In this document: in pieces, positions 1-7,873 of the stretch
Numbering within the stretch: the first letter of the stretch is position 1
How the letters are laid out: each line of letters opens with the position of its first letter
Source of the DNA: Rhodocyclaceae bacterium
Lineage (GTDB): Bacteria > Pseudomonadota > Gammaproteobacteria > Burkholderiales > Rhodocyclaceae
Assembly: GCA_016721505.1 (NCBI GenBank)
Contig: JADKHX010000001.1
Span: 310,001 to 374,000 of the forward strand
Direction: 5' to 3'
Length of the DNA: 64,000 nucleotides
The notes under the pieces: model-generated
Seen by the model: the letters and a program-made list of their open reading frames with translations, nothing else
The model's database searches: none
Told to the model about the DNA's origin: nothing
Made by a program: the position numbers and the translations under genes

Positions 1-47
1 GAGCCGCCAATGCCGATGAAATGGATGTGTTTGACTTTATGTTTCAT
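1..47 (-). CDS. murC: UDP-N-acetylmuramate--L-alanine ligase, N-terminal start only
   Basis: Only the first 15 codons lie in the window. They read MKHKVKHIHFIGIGGS, the typical MurC N-terminus with the beginning of the glycine-rich nucleotide-binding loop. MurC adds L-alanine to UDP-MurNAc in the cytoplasm as the first step of the peptide stem. The ATG at 45-47 lies inside the 3' end of murG, so the two genes overlap by 11 bases and are probably translationally coupled. The call rests on this short peptide and on its position directly after murG, the standard dcw order. Confidence 0.85.
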   Translation of the reverse strand, partial: MKHKVKHIHFIGIGG

Positions 48-1113
48 CAATTTTCCCCTTGCACACTTCCCTGCAAACTCGCGCCACCGCAGTCGTCGCA
101 TCGGGCTTGGCCAGCGCGTGCGCCCTTTGCGCCATCTGCGCCAACTGCTCGCGCGGAACCGAACTTATGGCTTTGAGTCGATCAGGGGTCAGCTCACTTT
201 GCGGCAATAAAAAAGCCGCACCAGCACGTGCCAAAAATTGCGCATTGAAAGTCTGATGATCGTCCACCGCCGCCGGGAAAGGCACCAGCAAACTGGCCAC
301 GCCCGCCGCGGCCAATTCAGCAATCGTCAATGCACCAGCGCGACAAATCACTAAATCGGCTTGGGCGTAGGCGTTGGCCATGTTGGTGATGAAGGGCGCA
401 CATTGCGCCTGCACATCGATGGCGGCGTAGAGCACTGCGACCTCGTTGAAATCCTGCGCGCCGGTTTGATGTGTTACTTCCGGACGCTGGGCTTCGTCAA
501 TCAGCGCTAATGCACGCGGCACATTTTCATTCAGTGCACGTGCACCCAAGCTGCCACCGATTACCAAGATTTTTAGTGGGCCACTGCGCTCGGCATATCG
601 CTCAGTTGGTGCTGGCGACACGCCGTTGATTTCGGGCCGTACCGGATTACCGACCCACTCACCATCTTCTAGTGTGTTTGGAAAGCCAGTGAGCACGCGA
701 GACGCTACTTTCGCCAACACGCGATTGGCCAATCCGGCGACGGAATTTTGCTCATGCAATACCAGCGGAATTCCTTTGAGCACCGCCATCATTCCGCCCG
801 GAAAACTGATGTAGCCACCGAAACCCAAAACCACATCCGGCTTGATGCCGCCGAGTTGCACAAAAGCTTGATAGAAACCACGCAACAAATTAAACGGCAG
901 CATGAATTTGCGCAGCAAGCCTTTGCCACGCAGCGCCGAAAACCTCACCCATGCCATCTCGTAGCCACGTCCTTCGGTGAGCTTGGCTTCCATGCCGTCG
1001 GGATTTCCCATCCACGCAATCTGCCAACCCTCGAGCTTCATCCGCTCGGCTACGGCAATCCCCGGCATGATGTGCCCACCGGTGCCACCCGCCATGATGA
1101 GCAGTTTTTTCAT
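37..1113 (-). CDS. murG: MurG, lipid II-forming N-acetylglucosaminyltransferase
   Basis: A 358-residue protein of family length. It transfers GlcNAc from UDP-GlcNAc to lipid I on the inner face of the membrane, making lipid II. Visible marks are the GGTGGHI loop near residues 9-15, GNPVRP near 155-160, the second glycine loop GGSLGA near 186-191, and the donor-site segment RAGALTIAE followed by DDHQTFNA. The ATG overlaps a duplicated remnant of the ftsW 3' end rather than ftsW itself, because an 84 bp structured element lies between the genes. Codons 163-172 (NGVSPAPTER) are made of a copy of the dispersed repeat. Related MurG proteins have a stretch of similar length there, so protein length is not visibly changed. 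Confidence 0.97.
   Translation of the reverse strand: MKKLLIMAGGTGGHIMPGIAVAERMKLEGWQIAWMGNPDGMEAKLTEGRGYEMAWVRFSALRGKGLLRKFMLPFNLLRGFYQAFVQLGGIKPDVVLGFGGYISFPGGMMAVLKGIPLVLHEQNSVAGLANRVLAKVASRVLTGFPNTLEDGEWVGNPVRPEINGVSPAPTERYAERSGPLKILVIGGSLGARALNENVPRALALIDEAQRPEVTHQTGAQDFNEVAVLYAAIDVQAQCAPFITNMANAYAQADLVICRAGALTIAELAAAGVASLLVPFPAAVDDHQTFNAQFLARAGAAFLLPQSELTPDRLKAISSVPREQLAQMAQRAHALAKPDATTAVARVCREVCKGKIDET
601..627 (-). repeat. Dispersed palindromic repeat, compact form, inside murG
   Basis: On the minus strand this matches the family core, with GCC in place of ACC (GTGTCGCCAGCACCAACTG). It is translated in the sense direction as NGVSPAPTER between the two MurG domains. Confidence 0.85.
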
Positions 1114-1251
1114 ACTTGTTGCCCGCGCATCAATTGGCTCGTGGTTTGGCTACGGCCGCCCCTGCGGGGCTTAACTTGCATCCGCAAGTTAGCCGTCGCC
1201 GAAACCGTCGAATGATGCGTGGTCATACTTGCTGCCCTCGCATCAATTGGC
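1110..1251. repeat. 84 bp hairpin-rich insertion flanked by 29 bp direct repeats, between murG and ftsW
   Basis: The direct repeats are 1110-1138 and 1223-1251 and match at 27 of 29 positions. The second is the true 3' end of ftsW with the ATGA overlap, the first a copy abutting murG. The sequence between them (1139-1222) has imperfect outer arms (1143-1156 and 1192-1206) enclosing two perfect hairpins: 1158-1170 with a 5 bp GC stem, and 1172-1191 with an 8 bp stem and 4-base loop. This predicts a three-way junction. In the ancestral arrangement ftsW and murG probably overlapped by ATGA. Confidence 0.8.
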
Positions 1252-2392
1252 GGTTTTCCCAATCAACACGCAGCAAAATCCCCAGCGCAATGCAGTTGGC
1301 GAGAATGCCCGAACCACCAAAACTCATCAGCGGCAAAGTGAGTCCTTTGGTCGGCAGCAGCCCCATATTCACGCCCATGTTGATGAAGCTCTGCACGCCT
1401 AGCCAAATACCGATGCCTTGCGCGACCAGCGCGGGATAGATGCGATCAAGGAGTAGTGATTGACGGCCAATGGCAAAGCAGCGTTGCACCAACACGGCGA
1501 ACATGCACACGACGATGGCGACGCCGACAAAACCGAGTTCTTCGGCGATCACCGCGAGCAGAAAATCGGTATGTGCTTCGGGTAGGTAAAAAAGCTTCTC
1601 GACACTCGCGCCGAGTCCGACGCCCAGCCATTCGCCACGACCAAAAGCGATAAGTGCGTGCGAGAGTTGATAGCCCTTGCCGAGTGGATCTTGCCAAGGA
1701 TCCATAAAGCCAAAAATTCGCTCACGCCGGTAGGGTGATGACCAAATCAAAATCACAAACGCAATGGCCATCACGACGATGAGTACGGCAAACAAGCGCG
1801 CGTTAATGCCACCCAAAAACAAAATGCCTATCGCGATGCTGACCACCACCACGAAGGCACCAAAATCCGGCTCACGCAGCAGCAGCGCACCAACCATCAC
1901 CATTACTATAGCCATCGGCACAAAGCCGCGCCGAAAACTGGTCATATCGGCCAATTTTCGCGTTGTGTAATCTGCCGCGTAGAGCACGGCAAATAATTTC
2001 ATTAGCTCTGACGGTTGCAAGTTCGCCGGGCCAAAGGCCAACCAGCGCTGCGCGCCGTTGACCGTTTTACCGATGAAGGGGATCAAAACCAATAACAATA
2101 ACAACACACCGAGCGCAAATACTCCAGGTGCAACTTGCTGCCACAGGCGTAAAGGAATTTGAAATGCGGCAATACCTGCGATGGTACCGACGATCAAAAA
2201 AAAGCTATGCCTGAGCAGAAAATAGTTGGCGCGGTGACCAGTAAACGCACTGCCTTCGGCCATCGCGATCGAGGAGGAATAAACCATCACCAAACCCAAC
2301 ATCAAAAGGCCGAGCGCAGACCAAACCAACATGCGGTCTAACTCATCGCCAGACTTGCTTTGTGCATTCAAATATTGACTAGCAGCGGTCAC
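1223..2392 (-). CDS. ftsW: FtsW, septal peptidoglycan glycosyltransferase (SEDS family)
   Basis: A 389-residue multi-pass membrane protein of the SEDS family, which polymerises lipid II at the division septum together with FtsI. About ten hydrophobic segments are visible, along with FtsW-type stretches such as PLGKGYQLSHALIAFGRGE and the C-terminal LMSFGGSGI. I start it at the GTG (2390-2392) that overlaps the murD stop as GTGA. This gives MTAASQYLNAQSKSG and a normal length. A longer open frame upstream is low-complexity and arginine-rich and lies within murD, so it is unlikely to be translated. The 3' end is duplicated beside murG. Confidence 0.95.
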   Translation of the reverse strand: MTAASQYLNAQSKSGDELDRMLVWSALGLLMLGLVMVYSSSIAMAEGSAFTGHRANYFLLRHSFFLIVGTIAGIAAFQIPLRLWQQVAPGVFALGVLLLLLVLIPFIGKTVNGAQRWLAFGPANLQPSELMKLFAVLYAADYTTRKLADMTSFRRGFVPMAIVMVMVGALLLREPDFGAFVVVVSIAIGILFLGGINARLFAVLIVVMAIAFVILIWSSPYRRERIFGFMDPWQDPLGKGYQLSHALIAFGRGEWLGVGLGASVEKLFYLPEAHTDFLLAVIAEELGFVGVAIVVCMFAVLVQRCFAIGRQSLLLDRIYPALVAQGIGIWLGVQSFINMGVNMGLLPTKGLTLPLMSFGGSGILANCIALGILLRVDWENRQLMRGQQV

Positions 2393-3810
2393 GATAATTC
2401 CTTGACCGCAGCGACAAAAACTTGCGCGCGATGTTCGTAGTTGCGATACATGTCGTAGCTGGCGCAAGCCGGTGACAGCAGCACGGCATCGCCTCGCTGC
2501 GCGAGTTTTTTTGCGCGCTTCACGGCGTCGCTCATATCGCTGGCGGACTCCATAAGCACGCCACAATTGACCAATGTCTTCTCAATCAGTGGCCCGTCAC
2601 GACCGATCAACACCACCGCTCGTGCGTGACGCTTAACGGCTTTGGTCAAATACGAAAAATCCTGTCCTTTGCCATCGCCGCCGAGTATCACTACCACCTT
2701 GCGCTGCAAGCCTTCTAGTGCGGCAACTGTCGCACCAACGTTGGTACCTTTGGAATCGTCGTACCAATCCACGCCATCCATCTCGGCGATTTTTTCTACG
2801 CGATGTGGCAAGCCTTTGAACGATTTGAGTGCTGGCACAAAGCGTGTCGCATCAAAGCCCAACGCACAACACAAAGCTAAAGCCGCCATTGCGTTTGCCG
2901 CATTGTGCAGGCCACTCATCGCCAATTCATCCACCGGCAGCAAGGCTTGCTCACCTTGCATTATCCAAAGTGAGCCAGCTACTTCTTGAAAGCCAAAGTC
3001 GCTGCTATTGGTTGGTGCATCGAGTCCAAAGCTCATAGCCTTGCGACCAGCCAGCATCATGCGTTTGACGCGACTATCCTGGCGATTAATCACCTGCACA
3101 CCGTCGCCTTGAAATACGCGCGCCTTAGTCGATGCATAGTCGTTAAGATCAATGTAGCGGTCCAGATGATCATCGGAAATATTTAGCACTGTTGCAGCGC
3201 TCGGCGCGAGACTTTCTGTCGTCTCAAGTTGAAAACTGGATAGTTCCAACACCCATACATCGGGCAAGGCTCCGTTGTCTTGAAACTCCATCAAAGCAGT
3301 CAGTGCCGCCGGGGAAATGTTGCCGGCCACGCCGACGCGTTGGCCTATCGCCGCCAGCAAATGTCCGGTCAGTGCCGTCGTCGTCGTCTTGCCATTTGTG
3401 CCAGTGATGGCAATCACCGGTGCGACAGATTTTGTGCCCGCAAGCTCGCGCAATCCCTGCGCGAACAATTCGATTTCACCAATCACCGGAATGCCCGCAG
3501 CGCGTGCGTGAATTACTACCATCAAGCCGCCAGACAGCCCCGGCGACAAAACCAAAATGTCAATCCCGACGAGCAAGGATTTATCGAATTCTCCTGCAAT
3601 GAATTCAAACTGCCAGTTGGTGCCGGGGCTCTGCACGCCTTGGATGCCGCTTCGCGGGGTGGCGACACGCTGTTGCAACACGGCCAAATACGGCGGTGCC
3701 GTTCTGGTGTCCGCCACGCGAACGCGCGCACCTTGGCGGCAGCACCACAATGCCGCGGCAAAGCCTGATTCACCCAGACCGAGAACGAGAACGTGCTTGT
3801 TGGCTAACAT
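2389..3810 (-). CDS. murD: MurD, UDP-MurNAc-L-alanine--D-glutamate ligase
   Basis: A 473-residue Mur ligase adding D-glutamate to UDP-MurNAc-L-Ala in the cytoplasm. It has a Rossmann-like start (LVLGLGESG), the ATP loop GTNGKTTTT at about 127-135, and ligase motifs such as HRVEKIAEMDGVDWYDDSKG. The ATG at 3808-3810 follows mraY after 5 bases. Residues 46-67 are encoded by an extended copy of the dispersed repeat and make this N-terminal domain clearly longer than in E. coli MurD between the TRxxPP strand and the next strand. The reading frame stays open, so the protein is probably functional. Confidence 0.96.
   Translation of the reverse strand: MLANKHVLVLGLGESGFAAALWCCRQGARVRVADTRTAPPYLAVLQQRVATPRSGIQGVQSPGTNWQFEFIAGEFDKSLLVGIDILVLSPGLSGGLMVVIHARAAGIPVIGEIELFAQGLRELAGTKSVAPVIAITGTNGKTTTTALTGHLLAAIGQRVGVAGNISPAALTALMEFQDNGALPDVWVLELSSFQLETTESLAPSAATVLNISDDHLDRYIDLNDYASTKARVFQGDGVQVINRQDSRVKRMMLAGRKAMSFGLDAPTNSSDFGFQEVAGSLWIMQGEQALLPVDELAMSGLHNAANAMAALALCCALGFDATRFVPALKSFKGLPHRVEKIAEMDGVDWYDDSKGTNVGATVAALEGLQRKVVVILGGDGKGQDFSYLTKAVKRHARAVVLIGRDGPLIEKTLVNCGVLMESASDMSDAVKRAKKLAQRGDAVLLSPACASYDMYRNYEHRAQVFVAAVKELS
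3611..3675 (-). repeat. Dispersed repeat, extended form, inside murD
   Basis: On the minus strand the left half (CAACAGCGTGTCGCC) and the right half (GCACCAACTGGCA) of the core are both intact. About 37 bases are inserted between them. The whole unit is translated in frame as about 22 extra residues in the MurD N-terminal domain. Confidence 0.8.
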
Positions 3811-3815
3811 CACAC

Positions 3816-4985
3816 TCAGCGCAGTTTCAGGGTCGACAAGCCGAACAGCACCAACAAAATCGTGATGATCCAAAAGCGCACCACGACTTGCGTTTCTTTC
3901 CATCCGGTTTGTTCAAAGTGATGATGCAACGGAGCCATCAGAAAAATACGGCGACCGGTGCCATAACGGGCTTTGGTGTATTTGAACCAACTCACTTGCA
4001 ACATCACTGATATGGTCTCGGCAACGAACACACCGCCCATGATGAACAGCACGATTTCCTGGCGCGCGACAATCGCCACGGCACCAAGCGCCGCGCCGAG
4101 CGCCAGCGCACCCACATCGCCCATAAAAACTTCAGCGGGGTAAGCGTTGAACCACAAAAAGCCTAATCCTGCACCGGCCAAAGCGCCGCAAAACACAGTT
4201 AACTCGCCCGCGCCAGGGATGTAGGGCAGCAGCAGGTATTTTGAAAAAACTGCGTTACCGGCCACGTAAGCAAAGATACCCAAGGCCGCGCCGACCAACA
4301 CTGTAGGCATGATGGCGAGGCCATCCAGGCCATCGGTCAGATTCACCGCATTGCTTGTTCCGACGATGACCAAGTAGGAAAGGATAATGAAACCAAACAC
4401 GCCAAGTGGGTAGGACACCGTCTTGAAAAACGGCACGATCAAATCTGCTTTGCTCGGCAATTCCATGGTGAATCCGCTAGCGACCCAGTGATAGACCAAC
4501 TCCAAAACTTTTTCGTTGTTCGGCGCTGAAATCGAAAACGCAAGATAGGTGGCGGCGACGATGCCGATCACTGACTGCCAAAAAAATTTACTGCGTGCGG
4601 ATAGGCCGTCGGGATTGCGATAGACCACTTTGCGCCAATCATCGACCCAGCCAATTGCGCCGAAACCTAAGGTCACTATCAGCACTATCCAAACGAAGCG
4701 ATTGGACAAATCGGCCCACAACACAGTCGAAACGGCGACCGAAATCAAAATCAGCGCACCGCCCATGGTCGGCGTTCCGGTCTTTATCAAATGCGTTTGC
4801 GGGCCGTCGGTACGCACCGATTGGCCGATTTTCTTTGCCGCCAACCAACGAATTAACATTGGTCCGAAAACGAATGAAATGGTCAGCGCGGTCATCGTCG
4901 CCAACACGGCACGTAGTGTGATGTAGGTGAACACATTAAAGCCACGCATGTCTTGCGCCAACCATTGAGCGAGTTCAAGCAACAT
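3816..4985 (-). CDS. mraY: MraY, phospho-MurNAc-pentapeptide transferase
   Basis: A 389-residue integral membrane enzyme that transfers phospho-MurNAc-pentapeptide to undecaprenyl phosphate, forming lipid I. The start MLLELAQWL is characteristic. Visible signatures are TPTMGGALIL near residue 73, the aspartate-rich NLTDGLDGLA, the MGDVGALALGA loop, and the histidine motif PLHHHFE near the C-terminus. There are around ten hydrophobic segments. The gene sits between murF and murD in the dcw order, with a 24-base gap to murF. Confidence 0.97.
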   Translation of the reverse strand: MLLELAQWLAQDMRGFNVFTYITLRAVLATMTALTISFVFGPMLIRWLAAKKIGQSVRTDGPQTHLIKTGTPTMGGALILISVAVSTVLWADLSNRFVWIVLIVTLGFGAIGWVDDWRKVVYRNPDGLSARSKFFWQSVIGIVAATYLAFSISAPNNEKVLELVYHWVASGFTMELPSKADLIVPFFKTVSYPLGVFGFIILSYLVIVGTSNAVNLTDGLDGLAIMPTVLVGAALGIFAYVAGNAVFSKYLLLPYIPGAGELTVFCGALAGAGLGFLWFNAYPAEVFMGDVGALALGAALGAVAIVARQEIVLFIMGGVFVAETISVMLQVSWFKYTKARYGTGRRIFLMAPLHHHFEQTGWKETQVVVRFWIITILLVLFGLSTLKLR

Positions 4986-5009
4986 ATTCGGGCACCTTAG
5001 AAAATAGCT

Positions 5010-6374
5010 TCATTTCACTTCCTCCACGACCGCGTCCGCCACCCGCTCCATGCGCATGAAACGCGAGCCTTTGATGAGCACCGTGGTCTGTTCGTTTAAT
5101 TCGGTGAGCAGGCTTTTTATTAATGCGTCAACCTGTTCAAAATGCTTGGCCCCAGCGCCAAAATTTGCCGCCGTCGCGCGGGAATGCTGACCCAGGCACA
5201 ACAACAAATCGATACCGTGACTCTTGGCGTAGCCGCCAATTTCATCGTGGTATTGACCGGCCTGTTCGCCGACTTCGCCCATGTCACCAATCACCAAAAT
5301 TCGCTTGCCGGGAATCGCTGCCAACACATCGACCGCCGCGCGCACCGAATCAGGATTGGCGTTGTAGCTATCGTCAATTACCACCGCACCTGCCCGTCCG
5401 CGTCGGCGTTGCAAGCGACCTTTGACGGCTGAAAAATTTTCCAATCCGCGAACTACCGCTTCGAGCGGAACACCGATTGCCAGCGTCGCCGCCGCTGCCA
5501 TCGTAGCGTTGCGCGCGTTGTGTTCGCCCGGCACAGCGAGCGAAATTTCACATCTGCCCCATTGACTTTGCAGCGACAAACGGCCACCTAAACCGGTGGC
5601 ATGGAAGCTCGCTGAAACATCGGCATTGCTGGCGAATCCTGCGCTCAAAACCTGACGAGCACCGGCATGCTTGCGCCACAAATCGACGTAGTCATCGTCG
5701 GCGTTTATAACTGCAATGCCGTCGGGCTGCAGGGCATCAATCAGCGCCGCGTGTTCAATGGCGACCGCGCGCACGGTCTTCATAAATTCTTGATGCTCGC
5801 GCTGGGCGTTGTTGATTAGCGCCACGGTAGGTCGAGCGATTGCCGCCAACACACTGGTCTCGCCTGGATGATTCATGCCGATTTCCAGCACTGCCGCTTG
5901 ATGTTCTGCTCGCAGACGTAAAGCCATCGTCGGCAAACCGATTTCGTTGTTAAGATTTCCGCTGGTGGCGAGCATATGTTGCTCGCCAAAATGCGCGGTG
6001 AGAATTGCTGCGCACATCCCTTTTACGGTGGTCTTGCCATTGCTGCCGACCACGCTTATCAACGGAATGGAAAACTTTTGTCGCCAATGCGTGGCGAGCC
6101 GCGCGAGTCCATTTAACGGATCGGCAACGACCAACAATCTAGGATGCGGATTTTGTTCGGCGTAGCGCGCGTTGACCACTGCCGCGACGGCGTCACGTGC
6201 CAATACATCGATGACGAAATCGTGACCATCGAAATGTTCGCCCTTCAGTGCGACGAACAAATCACCCGCGTTTATGCGCCGTGAATCGGTCGACACCGCG
6301 TAAATAGATTCATTGCGTATTGTCCTGTCGCAAGGCGTGCCCAATGCGCTTGCGGCTTCTGCGATGTCGAACAT
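5010..6374 (-). CDS. murF: MurF, UDP-MurNAc-tripeptide--D-Ala-D-Ala ligase
   Basis: A 454-residue Mur ligase that adds the D-Ala-D-Ala dipeptide, completing the cytoplasmic precursor. It has the ATP loop GSNGKTTVKG, the ligase segment DDSYNANPDSVRAA, and the C-terminal GSRFMRMERV. I chose ATG 6372-6374. A TTG two codons upstream overlaps the murE stop as TTGA and would add two residues. Start choice hardly matters, because the FDIAEAA sequence typical of MurF follows at once. Confidence 0.96.
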   Translation of the reverse strand: MFDIAEAASALGTPCDRTIRNESIYAVSTDSRRINAGDLFVALKGEHFDGHDFVIDVLARDAVAAVVNARYAEQNPHPRLLVVADPLNGLARLATHWRQKFSIPLISVVGSNGKTTVKGMCAAILTAHFGEQHMLATSGNLNNEIGLPTMALRLRAEHQAAVLEIGMNHPGETSVLAAIARPTVALINNAQREHQEFMKTVRAVAIEHAALIDALQPDGIAVINADDDYVDLWRKHAGARQVLSAGFASNADVSASFHATGLGGRLSLQSQWGRCEISLAVPGEHNARNATMAAAATLAIGVPLEAVVRGLENFSAVKGRLQRRRGRAGAVVIDDSYNANPDSVRAAVDVLAAIPGKRILVIGDMGEVGEQAGQYHDEIGGYAKSHGIDLLLCLGQHSRATAANFGAGAKHFEQVDALIKSLLTELNEQTTVLIKGSRFMRMERVADAVVEEVK

Positions 6375-6376
6375 TT

Positions 6377-7873
6377 TCAAGCGCGTTGCTCCAGCGCCAT
6401 GCGTCCATTCTGACGGCGTGTCGCCAGCACCAACTGGGCCGTTTGTAAATCCGAGAAAGGCAGGCGCACGCCGTTGATTTCTTGATACGGCTCGTGACCT
6501 TTCCCAGCGAGCAGCACGACATCCTGACTACTCGCGGCGCTGATAGTCGCGGTGATAGCGAGACCGCGATCAATCTCAACTTGTGGTCGGCCATGCATGC
6601 CTTTAAGAATGTCGCTGATGATGGCTTCCGGATCTTCGTTGCGCGGATTGTCGCTGGTGACCACCACTCGATCAGCAAAAGTCTCGGCCACCGCGCCCAT
6701 CTGGGGTCGCTTACCCGCATCACGCGCGCCGCCGCATCCGAAAACGCAATGTAATTTTCCGGCACGACTGTCTGCGGTTTCACGCAATACCGAAAGTGCC
6801 TTTTCCAAGGCGTCTGGCGTATGCGCGTAATCAACCACCACCAATGGCTCACCCGCGCCGCCGATACTTTGCATGCGTCCAGGTGGCGCAACGATTTGCG
6901 TCAGTACCTTGGCGATATTTTGTAGGCCGTGCCCTCGCGTCAGCAACGCCCCGATCACCGCCAAAAGATTCGACGCATTGAAACGCCCAACCACCGGCGC
7001 GTTGATGTGCTGCCCGTCCAATTCAAACTCCAAGCCGGCTGCATGGAAGCTTAAATTTCTCGCTACCAAAATTTGATCGCACTGAATTTCGTCGCCGATT
7101 GCGTCGTTGAGTGTGTAGCCGATGGTGGCTACCCGGCCGTGCAATTTGGCAGCTAGTTCACGGCCAAGATAATCGTCGAGATTCAGCACGGCTACCGCAA
7201 GACCCGGCAGCAGAAACAGCGCTTCTTTGGCCTTGGCATAACTCGCCATGTCACCGTGATAATCGAGATGATCGCGTGACAGGTTGGTCAGAATGGCGAC
7301 CTTGAATTCAATGCCATCTACGCGATGTTGATGTAAACCAATTGATGAAACTTCCATCGCGCAGGCTTGCGCCTTCTGATTCACAAAGCTCGCCAGCGTC
7401 GCTTGGGTTGTTATCGCATCGGGTGTGGTGTTGGCGCTTTCCATCAAGGCATCGGGAAATCCGTTGCCCAATGTGCCGATCACTGCGCAACGCTCATCGA
7501 GTCCGTTCATCGCTTGCGCGATCCACTGCGACACCGAGGTCTTGCCATTGGTTCCGGTGACACCGGCGAGCCAGAGTTTTTGTGATGGATGGCCGTAGAC
7601 GTCGCTGGCTAATTCGCCGATAAAGCTTGCGATATTTGACGCAGTTACCAACGGCGTGCCGTCAGCACCAACTGGCGTTTTTCCACGTTCATAAATCACA
7701 CCAATTGCGCCATTTTCAATCGCTTGCGCAAGGTAATCGCGACCATCAACTTGCGCGCCTTTCATCGCCACAAACACATCGCCTGCACGCACGCGACGTG
7801 AATCCGCGCACAAACTTTGCACGGCAACGCCAGCCGTTTCGAGTTTCGCGAGCACAGATTTCGCGTCGCTCAT
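6377..7873 (-). CDS. murE: MurE, UDP-MurNAc-L-Ala-D-Glu--meso-diaminopimelate ligase
   Basis: A 498-residue Mur ligase. The ATP loop GTNGKTSVSQW lies near residues 110-120. The DNPRNEDP motif, specific for enzymes that add meso-diaminopimelate, indicates an A1-gamma type wall. The gene overlaps ftsI by 4 bases (ATGA). It carries two copies of the dispersed repeat, both read antisense to the repeat: residues 66-75 (PVGADGTPLV) and residues 479-488 near the C-terminus (LVLATRRQ region). The first lies in the N-terminal substrate domain and the second in a C-terminal tail after the last conserved motif. The frame is intact. Confidence 0.96.
   Translation of the reverse strand: MSDAKSVLAKLETAGVAVQSLCADSRRVRAGDVFVAMKGAQVDGRDYLAQAIENGAIGVIYERGKTPVGADGTPLVTASNIASFIGELASDVYGHPSQKLWLAGVTGTNGKTSVSQWIAQAMNGLDERCAVIGTLGNGFPDALMESANTTPDAITTQATLASFVNQKAQACAMEVSSIGLHQHRVDGIEFKVAILTNLSRDHLDYHGDMASYAKAKEALFLLPGLAVAVLNLDDYLGRELAAKLHGRVATIGYTLNDAIGDEIQCDQILVARNLSFHAAGLEFELDGQHINAPVVGRFNASNLLAVIGALLTRGHGLQNIAKVLTQIVAPPGRMQSIGGAGEPLVVVDYAHTPDALEKALSVLRETADSRAGKLHCVFGCGGARDAGKRPQMGAVAETFADRVVVTSDNPRNEDPEAIISDILKGMHGRPQVEIDRGLAITATISAASSQDVVLLAGKGHEPYQEINGVRLPFSDLQTAQLVLATRRQNGRMALEQRA
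6411..6439 (+). repeat. Dispersed repeat, compact form, murE 3' part
   Basis: It reads GTGTCGCCAGCACCAACTG on the plus strand, antisense to murE. It encodes part of the C-terminal tail (QLVLATRRQ). Confidence 0.85.
7649..7677 (+). repeat. Dispersed repeat, compact form, murE 5' part
   Basis: The right half CAGCACCAACTGGCG is intact and the left half is slightly diverged (GTGCCGT). It is antisense to murE and translated as PVGADGTPLV. Confidence 0.8.

Noticed and set aside
2393..2566. Upstream extension of the ftsW frame
   Set aside because: It overlaps murD, is arginine-rich without hydrophobic segments, and the GTG overlap start gives normal length.
2721..2750. GTCGCACCAACGTTGGTACC in murD
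   Set aside because: Encodes the conserved GTNVGATVA of MurD; the similarity is chance.
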